NCBI GenBank assembly: GCA_964036155.1
Contig: OZ038423.1
Coordinates: forward strand, 30,395,249-30,459,248
Direction of reading: 5' to 3'
Origin: Diploscapter coronatus
Lineage: Eukaryota; Nematoda; Chromadorea; Rhabditida; Rhabditidae
Length of the DNA stretch: 64,000 nucleotides
The notes beneath the pieces were generated by a model, which was not told where the DNA came from, searched no databases, and saw only the letters and a list, made by a program, of their open reading frames with translations. Within the stretch, counting starts at the first letter, position 1; every line of letters begins with the position of its first letter. A program made the translations under genes and the position numbers. This document shows positions 35,564 through 46,649 of this stretch, piece after piece.

Positions 35564-38500
35564 ATGGACCTTTTCTTGGGTCGCGAGCCTTGCATTCAGG
35601 TATCTTTTAAATTAAACAAAATAAAGTCCTGGGTTTTTAAGTTTTTAAATTTTCTTAAAGGGAATCTCTGTTAGAAAGAAAAAGTTTATCTAAAAGATAA
35701 AAGTTTTTTTCAGAATGCATTTTCTTTAACCCTGAAGAGTGGTCGCGATAGCTCTGAAGACGGCGATAATTCGGAAAGACAGCGTTCGGAAAGAAGCGAT
35801 AGTCCGCCGGTACTCATTTAAAAAGAATGGGAAATTTAAAAATAAAATTATAAATTCTTTCTGAGAGTAGTAAAGGACATGCTAATTTTTTCTTAATTTG
35901 TAAAAAAGTATATTTATTAAAATTTTCAGTACGACACTATGCACTGTCTTGACAGCCCCACGACTGAAGAAGACAGACGTCAATCCGCTGGTTTGAGGGG
36001 CGAGCTGAAGAGGCCTGATTTGAAGGGTTCGATTTTTTGTTGCAAATTTTCAGAATTTGAAAAAATAGATTTTGCAAATTTGATATAATAAGTTTGGGAA
36101 GATTTGATCACTTTCTGCTTTTATCTGTTATCAGACATTGGGGCGTTTTCCACCGTCGCAAATATCCCCTCATGCGGCGAATTATTCCAGTCAGCATTTG
36201 AATTACTATCCTTAATAGTGGAACGAGAGATGATGACGAAGTTTTATCATTTAAATTCTCAAGAGAGGGCGCAATTTGTGATAACTGATAACAAATTACA
36301 TTCGTGCTTTTTCAGGATCATTTCGTTGCTCGATCTGTGCCAAAATCTTCTGCCACTCATCCTCGCTTTCCAGACATCGTATGCAGGCCCACTTCAAGAA
36401 CTACAAATGCACTCTCTGCAGGAAGGAGATTACCAGTTAGTTTGGAGCTGCTTGTTTTATTTTAAAAGTCGAAAATATTCCTAAAAATGTTATATCCATG
36501 AAGGGTTCATTTTTTTCGGAACTCTAAATCCTAAACTTTTTATATTTCGTGGTGAAAAAGCGAATGCTATCCCTTAATTTTTTTCTTTAAAAATTAAAAA
36601 TTTGGACTAAATTTATCCCGAATCTAATAGTTAGTCATCGGAGCTTTGCTATTAATTCGGATATGCTCTATGATATACGGTAAAACTAACATCATAAAAA
36701 CCAAGGATTAGTGCAATTTGAAGCCTATTTGGCCAACCCTTAAAGCGATTTGCGTCAATGCGAGTCTATCACTTATATCACTTTATTCAAGCTTATCAGT
36801 GAATGCGCTTTCCTGAAAATGCCACCCTCTAGTGATAAGACTTGCTGATAAAGAATTTGTTATCAACAGTCTTAGCAGTCTTAATCCTAATGAATATAAA
36901 TGATGTGATTTTGAATACAAAACGAAGCACATTTGCGCAAGAACGGAATTTTTAGAATTAAGCCAAACTGTTGCATTCAATAAGAAGGAATTTGGGAAAT
37001 TGAAATTTTGAATGATATAAGATTTAGGATTTTGTGATATTTATTGGGGTGGGATTCTTTCAAATGAAAATCGCAGATATTTAGAAACCTTTGAATTTGA
37101 GAAATGATGAATATCGCTAATTTATTTTATATTTGAAGTTTGATCTTTTAAAAGGGAAGATTAAACATTAACTTGCTAGGATGGACTTTTGAGGGGAAAT
37201 TTTAAAATGGATAAAAATAAATAAATTGATATAGTAATGGATGAATTTTAGGTTTATCATAGTTAGTGATATGATAAAAGATAAGAAATAAAAAGATTAG
37301 ATTTTTTAATATTGAGCTTTTTGATTTCGTTATTTTTTCTTTCGAATGCTCCATTTGAGTTTTGATTTTCCGCGTGGGATTAGCATGTTCGATGCTTCGA
37401 ATGGATAGCACTGAAAAATTCACCTGACACTACGTCGACGTTTTCCCAAAACTTATTTAAATTTTCAATTAACTTGAAAAACGCTTATACGAAAATAAAG
37501 CAGTTTGCAGGCGCTTAAATTAAAGTTTTCTTTTAATCCCTTCCAAGAAATAGCGTGTCTAATAAAGAGAATTAGAGTTTCCTTTGCGCTCTCTAACCCC
37601 AGATGATCGCTTTCTCTCGCGCTACTAATAACTAACAATTAAAAAAAAGCGAAAAGCTTGTATGAAATTGCCACGATGACTCGACGTTTTTCCTTATAGC
37701 CGCAAAATAGGTACACTAATATTTTCGAGACAGCTGCAAAATAGATAATAGAACAATTAGGCCGAAAATTTGAAAATATCTGCCATTTTGAAACTAGAAA
37801 GTCAGTTTTGGTAGGCTTTTTTCGAAAAGGGGACGAATAGTTTTAACATCAAAAATTTACGACAAAAAATCAGAGACAAATTTAAAAATTACTAGTTAAA
37901 GGGATGATTTTATTTTTACAAACCTAAACTTTTATCTGTTTCAACCGATAGATGATATTTTTTAACTTCACTAAAATGATATTTAGTTCTACAAACCGTC
38001 ACTTTTACTATTTTACCGGTTCTATCGGATATCGGCGTTTTTTGCTGACCCAAATCGGTGGCTCAGTGGTTTTAGCGTTCGATCATTTTCCCTATCCGAA
38101 TCAAGTTATTAGCCAGGCTTCGAGCCCAAGCGGAGGGAGGTTTTTAATCCCAAACAATAACAAATGTGAAAACCCCCTCTCATGACTATATGTAACTAGC
38201 CCACATTAGGGATTACTTATGAAATGAGCTAATTCGACCGGTAATTTGGAAATGAACTAGTAAAGCCCTTTCGATTGGGAACATTTTACAATTTATTCCC
38301 CGAGTTCGGGAGAAAATACATGAAGAGCTAGATTTGTGCGCTTTTTGAAATAGCCTAAATTCCCAACAAAACATCCGAAAGCAATTCCCGTTTTCCTCGA
38401 AACTTTAAACGATGATATTTGGCTTGAAGTTCCTGCTAAATTCATGTTTTTTTCTCGAGACAGTTTTGCAAACTAACGAACACGTTTTGAAACTGGTCTT

Positions 38501-41500
38501 TCGAAATTTTCATCGACTAAAAATTTAAACCCTCAAAGGACTTGTGAAATTTGCGATGTTTTGAAATGCCCAAAAAGTCATATTTTATGTGATGCGTACT
38601 ATATTGTGAAAGCAAATAATGCGCAAATATTTGAAAAAATGGGAAAGTACGAGGATGCACTACTAACTTTCACTGGATTCTCCCCTTGAATAGCACGCAA
38701 AATGCGAGCGGAAAAACGACCTATACATTTTCCTATATTCGGTCAGTATTGTAGGATTCTACAGATGAATTTAGCGGTATTTTCGCTGTTTTTCTAGACT
38801 CTTGTATGTATTTTTCATCGGAAATTCACTAAAATTATTGTAAATATCATCAAAATTAAGGATGAGGAGAGTTAATTACTGGGTGATATTTACAAAACAT
38901 AGTGATGATATATCGAAAGCAAATAAAGGGAGTTCTTTTAGAAAAAAAAAAACAATCTTTTTGACGTCACGCGCATTTTTATATATTCGCGACCCTTTAT
39001 GGTCCGCTTTGACCCATTCATAACAAAACACACATCGAAAATATTGACGAGTCAACAAACCGAACCTGGCACGTGAGCGGAAAACGCGCTACGATGCGAT
39101 TTTCCGGCGCTCCAATCAAATTCAATACAATTATTATACTTTTGCACAAGAGAACACTTAAACCGACGTAAAAGAAAACTCCTTCTGAAATGTTTTACAA
39201 TGAGAAAGAATCCAAAGAAAGTTCTCTTTTGGGGCTGTTTTATATATTGTATTCGGGAAATAATCTGACAAATAGTGTATATTACGTAATACAGTTCCGA
39301 TGTTTATGATTCGAAACACCTTTCGATTGGGAAAATATCCATTGTTGAAGAAAATTCCCGCGTCTTTTATGAGGTTTTTCACTTCCGCAAAAATGAACTG
39401 TAAATGACGCGTTTCAAAAGTATTGCCTCAAAAGCCCAGATGTATCTGCAGATCTTTTTCTTAGAACCTGAAACCCTAATTATAAAGGATTTATCACGTA
39501 ATTACTTCGAGCTTGATCTGAAAAGCCTAAAGTGAAAAGTGTCATTTATTCAAAAAAAAAAACTAGTCTCATACGGTGGTCATTCTAAAAAACAACATTT
39601 ACTATCACGAACTGACTATTGTGCGTCTTCCGTAAGAAGTGCGCATTGCGATTAAACTTTTCTCCTTTTGTTTCTCTGCGCATCCCATTCATTAGCTAAC
39701 TCTCTCGAAGGCCTTTCCCACTCAATCCGTAGTAGCGCAACCAAAGGGAACCGCATTGTGGCTGAGAGTGTGGATAAGAGAGCTGCCTGTAGTGATGCAG
39801 TTTATCTTGCATTGCACACTTTCTACGAAATACGCACAATAGTCAGCTTTTGGCAGTACCTAAAGCTATTAAAGCCATTGGTACTTTCTTCAAACTCGAG
39901 CAACTAACAGTACTTGCTTCCAATAACTCCCTAAAATCAGCTGTATCATTCGTCTTCCCGACGAGATTTCACTAATGACCTTGTCCCCGTGTATTATCAG
40001 GTTCTTTTCCTCATCCATCCTCGCTTTCACTTCCTCCGTGCTTTCCCTTACACGTGCCAGGCCACATTTGTACTATTTGCACGACAGAAAGAACTCTCCC
40101 GTGTGCAGCGATTTTCCCCCATGAGAGGAAAGCGGCTCTGCAAAAGTGGGGCGGAGTCGGCGCCAAATAACCAAATACGACGGGCCTGCATGCACTGACT
40201 GGTCAGTCGTCAAATCGAGCAACACTACGGGCCCGACGCCTAGCCGCGCATTGCATTCTCTTCCACGGACGAGGTTTTTCCGCTGCTTCCGGTGAAAGTC
40301 GCGCTAGTCCCCGGTGCTGACCGGTACTGTTGGAATAGCTGTATTGCGCGTGTTACTGCAAGCGAAAGCACAGTCAGAGGGAGACGTCATCAGCAGCGTA
40401 TATTCATCATTCATGCATCGCTCATTTTATTCGATCTAACCCAACAGCCATCGACTAAATTTCAGCATTTTCATCTGTACTTGAAGAAAGTTACCCTACC
40501 AAGTTCTTCCAATACGGCTAGGAAGTCTCTTTATGACCATTTGATCTAATCCATTTTCGTGTTCGACTACCTGTTACTATTCTATCTATCATTCAAATAG
40601 AGCGAGAAAACGGTCCATTCGAAACCTATCTCGACGATCAAGACACTTGGATTTATTCGGCCCAATCCAGTAATCCGGCTAATTCTTCTTATCACCTCCA
40701 ATTCTCGAATCCGATCCACATCGCCCGGGTCAAACCATCTGCTTGTTCGTCTCTTTCGTCGTCCAGTTGCAAGTCGGCTTCTCCTTTCCCCGTTCACATC
40801 CCAGTTTGTGGAAAGTGAATTTGGCCGCCGGGAGAAAAGAGGAAAACTGAAAATCCGCGCAGCAGAAAAATCGCCTGCTGCTGTTGATTTTCCTCGGAAG
40901 ATCGCATTTTCATCTCTCTCTCTCTCGACGAAGGTTGCCCTGCTGCCCTTTCGCTTAAGACCGAGCGAGTGACTTCATCCAGGACCCCGTACCTGACCGC
41001 CCCAAGACTCCCAAGTCACTGCCCATCGGTGACTATATCCCGTTTATTGAATCCGTCCAGAACGCGCGCACTTTCACCCGTGTTCGTTCACATTAGCGGC
41101 AGCTAAAAATCACTCTCGCTGAATCTATTCTTGGCTGAAAACAACGATGCTGAACCTCAATTCCACTCACAGTCCCGAGGCAGCACACCAGACGATGGCA
41201 CAGAGCCATCCGGCGATAGCAGGCATTTTGCAGCCGAGGAAGAAGAAGCCCTACAAGGAGCTGACCCTGAAGGAGAAAGTCCAATTGATAAGATTGGCTG
41301 AGGAAAACGCTGGGCTGAGTCAGGCAGCGATCGCCGAGAAGTACTGCATCGCGAAAAGCAACGTCTGTCGAATTCTCCAGAGGAAGAGAGAGTACCTGGT
41401 GGCATATGAATCCGCGGGCTTCGCCGGAAACAGGAAAAGAAAACTCAAACCGGTCGATGAAGTACCGATTCAAGCAGAGGCGAGAAATTCGAACCATGAA

Positions 41501-44500
41501 GGTTAGCTAATTGATTTATTCGACTGATTTTGCTGATACCCTTCTTTTCTGGATTTTAGTTCGATTTTGTTGGCTATGATCGAAATTTGAATGATAGTGA
41601 ATTCATGAAATTTGAAGGACTACCTGCGCAACTGAGATAACGTTGATATTGTTATTCATGCAATAGCTTCCCCTTACTATTCCTTCTGTATTATACTTCA
41701 TTCGAAAGCCCATTCATTTGTTCCAAGAAATATTGACAATTATTTCGACTAAATTCTTATCTGAAGTAGGACGATTTGACTATTCTTGGACTGTTGTTTA
41801 CGAAAGTTGACGTCGTCGATTTTGGGGGAACTAGCTAATTCTCGACTAATTTGCAGCTTTCTAATCGCATAATCAGCTAGTTGTTGTTGATTATGTTCCT
41901 CCCGAGAAAAAGGCAACTTTCTCCCTGTCCTTTCCGCGCGTTATTTGCAATTATCGTCCGTCAGTCGCTGCTGCTGGCCGTGCGTGGTCACTTTCTCCTC
42001 TCGTCCAGACCTTTTTCTCGTTTTTCCCCGCGATTTGTTCCCAGATTTTGTTCCCACTTTCTCTCCGATTCTCTCCCGAACCTCCCCGATTTCCCCCCGC
42101 ACGACGGCGCTCAGCAGAAAGGACGACGCACGGCTTTCACTTTCCCCCGTTCCAAGATACGGAAAAAATCCCGATACGAAGAAAAAACTAGTCATTTAGA
42201 GAAAATGCATAGCATAGCAAATTATTAACACGCAGCAAATGTTTCCATATCTGGAAATATCTGCAAATTGGGAGAAATGGGATTTCGATGATTCAAGAAT
42301 AACCTAAAATGGAAACTCAAATATAAGATGAAAAAATATAATTTTTAAAAATTATCCTTTTTCTGTGCCTTCTCTTTTTATGGTCTTGCTAAAAGTGATG
42401 ATATTGAAAATTTAAAAAAATAAAATAATGCTAATTTTCTAATTATAGGCAACGAGACCCTGAGAACGCACATGTACAAGAAACATCATATTGCGCGGAT
42501 GTTCATGTGCCGTTGTTGCAATTTCGCGTTCCCGGACAAGACTACCATGCATATGCATATTCATGTAAGGCGTTTTTTGTTATTTTTAAAATTTTATACT
42601 TTTAGAAAAAACATAGAGAAAATTACTTTACTTTCCATCAGATTTTATAAAAATTTAATCTTTTTCAATTCTGATTTAATTTTTTATAGAAAAATCTACA
42701 TAAAATTATTAGAGTTTTGTATGAAAATAGGATTGCTTTTTGCGATTTGTTTGAATTTCTAAACTTTCAGGCCAAAGAGGAGGGGAAGAACGTGAGCATC
42801 CCGGTGATTGGCAAGGGTCTGACCGCGAGCGAGAGACTTCTCGATCCATCTGCATTCAACATCCCGCCCCCCACCACTACGACTACGGTCATCTCCCCCC
42901 AACTTCCGACCTCGAATAGTACGAATTTTTGTTTCAAACCTACTCCCTAGAAGTTCCCATTTTTATCATTTATCGCCCTTTTCCTAAAAAGAAAATTTAG
43001 AAACTTGGATGCAAATGAATTTTCTCATTTTGGATATAGTTACATAAAGTTTTGGACAATTTTTAGGAAAAACGAATTTTTTCAAGAGTAAAACTCGGAA
43101 TTTTCAGTCCTCCCCTCGACACTCTCCCTGCCGTACTTCAGTCCGCCTTCCATTTCCTCCGTTTCCCAGGCCCCGACTTCGAATATGTCCAGTTTCGTCC
43201 TACCAGAGGAATTCGCGAAATTACGGTAAGAATATCTTGATTTAAAAAAGGAAACAAAAAGTTTTTTTTTTTAAATTCAAAATTTTAGGGACCGACTCGT
43301 GATGAACTCTCTATTCTCTCAGCAAGGTTTGGGTATGGCTGCCGCCTGGCTGAGTAATCTACCTAAACCCATTCCGAGTAAGAAAATTTTAATAATTGCA
43401 AAAAATGTAAAAATTGAAAGCTATTTTTAAAAAATATAAAAGGGCGATTTTCCGAAAATTCTAAAAATAGCCAAAAAAAATTTCAGCGACCCAACCGACG
43501 TCCAACATGCTTTCTATGATGAGACAAGACGAAGATGAGGAGATAATAAATGTGGACGAGAGGGAGAACGACAACCTGAGGGAGGACAAATTGGAGAGCG
43601 AAAAGGTTTGTTCAAAAATATCTCAAGATAAATCTAAAATTCGAAAAATCTTCCTTTTTCCCTTAATTTAATATGCAACTCGTGCATGTTTAAATTTGAA
43701 CAGACTTCCCAATTTAAAAAGGAAAAAATTTGGGCCTGTACTCGCCTTTCAAAAATATAGAAGCGAATGCAGATTTTTTTTAGAGAAGACTGATATTGAA
43801 GAATATCTATGATTCTTTTGTTAGATTTTGAAAAGTTATTAAGATTAAAAATAAGAAAAAAAATGTTTAAAAATGGAAAATTTGCAGATGCCCGAAGAGC
43901 TGAAACCTCTTTCAGTGGAGGGCAAGCGCTTATCAGACAGCCCCTCGTCGAACGCCTCTCTCGCGAGCGGCGACGGCTGCAGCCCTGCCCACACCAGCTC
44001 CGCCCACTCACCCATTGTGGGACTGTTTAAGAAGGTAGGCTGGAAAATTTGCTTTGAAAAATCTTGAAAATTAGCATTTTTGAAGAAAAAATGATGGAGA
44101 TAGGTAAAATTTTCTGTAGAAAAATGAGAGTTAAAAGCTTTTTTTCGGAGAAATATAGTTGAAAGAATGAAATGTGTTCTTTAAAAAATAATAATAAAGT
44201 CGTTTTCTAGAAAAAACCAATTTGCAGGATATTTCCACGCCCTCCGCATTCCATCACTTGAATGTCGATTCGCGACCCTGCTTGGAGGGAGCTGGCTCTT
44301 CGCCATCGCATGTTTCGCCTTCGGAGGTAATTTTCAGAAATTAAAGCAAAAATACGCATCTTTTTTATTTTAAAATATTTCTCTTAGATTAAAAATAAAA
44401 ATGTTTATATCCAAGAGAAAAAATCATTTTAATTAGAATAAAATATATTCGTTTAAAGTTATTTTAAATTGTCAATGTTTCAGACGCATTCTTCAGTGTC

Positions 44501-45300
44501 CCCAGACGGCAACTGCTATGAGTGCCAAGTGTACAAGACGAAACTGGTCATTTCGGAGAATAAATGTCGATATCTCGAGTCCAGGGGAAATACGCTGCAG
44601 GTAAGACTATTGTTTTTTTCTTCTTTTTTTTATAATTTAATCACATTTTTCGCATAATCTATATGACATACATTAAAAAAGTAATATTTCAATGCTCGAT
44701 GCTTTCTTCGAACATGGTCATTTTTTCTTGAACGAATAATTTTAAATTTAACATTACTGGAAACTACGAAGATCAAGCCTATTTCAACATTTTTTGAAGC
44801 ATATTTTAAAAAAATTTTAAATCGAACATATTTTTTAATTTCAAAAATGTTCAGTCTGAAGCCGTCAACGCTCAATCGCAGGCATCCATAGTCGAGTCGG
44901 CTCTTCGGACGGCGGAAATCGAGTCGGTTGGCATGAAGCAACGAAATGAACTGCTCCATAGAAGATTAATCGATTGCCAGGTAAAAATTGGATTTTTCAC
45001 AACGTCATCAATCAAAATTAGTTTTAAGTAGAGCACGCCATTTGGATTAGAAAGATATATTTTGAAAGGGTCTTTTATTAAAATTTAACGTGACGTTATG
45101 CTTTTTTCCCAAATTACTCCCTAAAAGGGGGATGTCATTTAATCAAAATTTAAGTATTAAAACACGGATTTTACGAAAATGATGATCAAAACTTTCAGAA
45201 CAAATGCGTCCGTTTTCTGCAAGAGACTGATGGAATTTCGAACCCTCAATCGATTATGAGTTTCGTCAACCAAATCATCCAAACCACCATTCTTCAATAA
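35564..45300 (+). CDS. C2H2 zinc-finger transcription factor, long-intron isoform A
   Basis: Fourteen exons: 35564-35599, 35714-35809, 35930-36026, 36316-36435, 42449-42564, 42771-42918, 43108-43225, 43289-43377, 43487-43605, 43888-44034, 44228-44326, 44484-44600, 44855-44980, 45199-45300 (509 aa). It starts MDLFLGREPCIQ, then an acidic Ser/Arg segment. Finger 1 is CSICAKIFCHSSSLSRHRMQAH and finger 2 starts CTLCRKEIT; the second half of finger 2 (TLRTHMYKKHH) is on the exon after a 6-kb intron. A third, unusual finger reads CRCCNFAF with HMHIH. The rest is Pro/Ser/Thr-rich with an acidic patch (DEDEEIINVDE) and a helical, probably coiled-coil C-terminus starting at a CYEC motif. It is probably a nuclear DNA-binding regulator. 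I do not recognise the orthologue. Confidence 0.8.
36138..36240 (+). repeat. Interspersed repeat, copy 2
   Basis: Lies in the intron between exons 3 and 4 of the zinc-finger gene. It shares ordered blocks with 13772-13888 (TTGGGGCGTTTTCCACC, GCGAATTATTCCAGTC, ACTATCCTTAAT, ACGAGAGATGATGAC). It is slightly shorter than the other copy. Confidence 0.75.
38059..38145 (+). mobile_element. tRNA-derived, SINE-like sequence
   Basis: TGGCTCAGTGG (38059-38069) matches an A-box and GGCTTCGAGCC (38116-38126) a B-box, about 47 bases apart. TTTTT (38141-38145), a polymerase III stop, follows. No proper acceptor or anticodon stem can be drawn by eye, so I read it as a decayed tRNA or SINE head. Confidence 0.5.
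38962..38969. promoter_or_regulatory. CRE-like palindrome TGACGTCA
   Basis: A perfect 8-bp CREB/ATF-type site about 2.2 kb upstream of the HTH first exon. An E-box CACGTG lies at 39070. Function is inferred. Confidence 0.35.
40560..41146 (+). promoter_or_regulatory. Putative promoter and 5' UTR of isoform B
   Basis: This stretch is clearly GC-richer than the intron around it. It has a (TC)n run near 40912-40926 and no splice acceptor close to the ATG at 41147. That suggests transcription starts here rather than that the HTH exon is spliced to upstream sequence. Confidence 0.5.
41147..45300 (+). CDS. Same locus, isoform B: CENP-B/Psq-type helix-turn-helix N-terminus
   Basis: Alternative first exon 41147-41501, then the ten shared exons 42449-42564 to 45199-45300 (511 aa). 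The exon encodes a clear CENP-B_N/Psq-like domain (ELTLKEKVQLIRLAEENAGL, then SQAAIAEKYCIAKSNVCRIL) followed by a basic KRKLK stretch, possibly nuclear localisation. It ends in phase 1 (GAA G), exactly like the isoform A exon at 36435 (ACC A), so both can join the exon at 42449. The junction removes fingers 1 and the cysteine half of finger 2, leaving only the third CC-HH motif. The use of two N-termini is inferred from splice phase; no transcript is available. Alternatively the two parts are separate, overlapping genes or the HTH exon splices to another acceptor. Confidence 0.7.
41502..42448 (+). other. Intron, with a pyrimidine-rich GC-richer block
   Basis: From about 41890 to 42160 the sequence is C/T-rich and GC-richer than normal for introns here (many CTCTC, CCCG and TTTCC runs). 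It lies 300-550 bp upstream of the shared exon at 42449. It could be a further promoter or 5' UTR. Overlapping open frames on both strands there look compositional, not coding. Confidence 0.4.
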
Positions 45301-45988
45301 TTCGAAAATTCAAACTGGATTTTTTGAATTTTCGACTCAAACCTCCATCATTAATAACTTGAAAATTCGAAGGTCGACTTTTGACTTTAAAAAATTTTCG
45401 AGCAAAATTACGGTAACCGACAAGCTAATACTCAACAAGTACACAATATTATGTTCATTTTTCGTATTTTAAAAAATTTTGTTTCTCATGTTTAGAACGA
45501 AATTCTTGTCATGAAAATGGTTTTTGAAGATCTGAAATTTGTTTATGACCAGAATTTTGCAAATGTTATTGATTTTCACAAAATCATCTCAATTTTAACC
45601 ATTCCTACCGAAACCTATGATTCATTCCGATATTTTTGCCACGACCAAAGCCCAAATTTGTCTTTCGAAAATTTATTCTTCTTCAATTTTTTTGCAATTT
45701 ATCTTTGCTGTGCAAGTATTCAAAGTAGTTTTCGTATTTCTTCCAGAAAAATTCTTTTTCAATTTTTTTTCTGGGTTTAAACAAATTTTCCAAGGTTATG
45801 TGTATCTGAACTCAGATTATCTTCTAAATCGGCGTTTTGCAATGGAAATTTCTTTAAAATTCGTATTCTTATTTTTTACAGAACCTATGGCTTTTATTTA
45901 CGTTTTTAATGGGATTTCAAGCTTTTCGTATCCATATAGGCACTTTTGTGTAATATTTGAGGGATAGTATAACCATCCTACCGTAACC

Positions 45989-45994
45989 AATAAA
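45989..45994 (+). terminator. Candidate poly(A) signal of the zinc-finger gene
   Basis: AATAAA in ACCAATAAAGAAAT, about 690 bp downstream of the TAA at 45298-45300. Confidence 0.4.
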
Positions 45995-46614
45995 GAAATA
46001 TGCTAATTTATTCTTATTTCAAGAAAATACGAAGTTCCAAGTCTCGAAAGTATCTTTATTTTGTGGTGATTTGTGTTTTTTTCCCTCTCACTACTCTATT
46101 TCTCATTTCTCCCCTTTCAGTCAGGCTCCGCCCACCTTCTTTCAAATGCATGCCGCACTCTTGCAGTGTTTATCGTACGCATTCTGGCCTAATTTCTCTT
46201 CATTCTTTCTTCGAATTTCTCCTCAATTTCGAGTTAATTAGTGATTACTTGTCTTTAATTACTCCCAATTTCCCCAATTAGCTCCCTAGTTGATCAATTA
46301 ATCCTCGACGATCATTTTGATACCGAATTTTCATTGAGTTCACTAGATTTTCCATGTAATCTGGAACTTGAATTTTCAACTTTCCTAAATCCGAATTTCG
46401 CTATTTATAATTGAGTTAGTTGGTCAATTAACTTTCTTAATAACTACCCTAATTATCTCCTCTAACCACGATAATTTTCCTTTTCTCCAAATTCTCATGA
46501 TTTTTCAATTTCCAATTTTAGGCCCAAACTCTTTCTTCTTTTTCGGACTCAATTAGCCCATTGTTTCTTTAATTAGGGCAACTATCTCGCTTTAATTACC
46601 TTATAATTTGAAAA

Positions 46615-46622
46615 TTTTCCAG
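46615..46622 (+). promoter_or_regulatory. Probable trans-splice acceptor of the ubl-1-like gene
   Basis: TTTTCCAG ends 27 bases before the ATG at 46650. Ribosomal protein mRNAs in rhabditid worms are usually trans-spliced. Confidence 0.5.
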
Positions 46623-46649
46623 GTTAGCAGTTGGGTAACATCTCCAAGG

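Larger units (their letters stand above)
36436..41146 (+). other. Large intron of isoform A, with internal promoter region
   Basis: About 4.7 kb with no further coding exon recognised. It contains a tRNA-derived element (38059-38145), a CRE-like TGACGTCA (38962-38969), an E-box CACGTG (39070-39075) and, from about 39640 onward, GC-richer sequence with CT runs and a TACGGG half element. The GC-richer part is best read as promoter and 5' UTR of the alternative first exon at 41147. Open frames at 40292-40549 and 40582-40797 show no family resemblance. Confidence 0.55.
45301..46649. other. 3' UTR of the zinc-finger gene and spacer to ubl-1-like gene
   Basis: AT-rich. AATAAA at 45989-45994 is the best poly(A) signal for the upstream gene, making a 3' UTR of about 700 bp. 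From 46200 to 46560 AATTA/TAATT words recur very densely. The promoter of the ribosomal fusion gene should be in this stretch. No gene is recognised. Confidence 0.5.

Noticed and set aside
40292..40797. Frames upstream of the HTH exon (85 codons + and 71 codons -)
   Set aside because: They lie in probable promoter or 5' UTR sequence, overlap on opposite sides of the same GC-rich stretch and match nothing I know.
41881..42228. Long frames on both strands in the CT-rich intron block
   Set aside because: Biased composition removes stop codons in several frames at once; no domain and no compatible splice sites.
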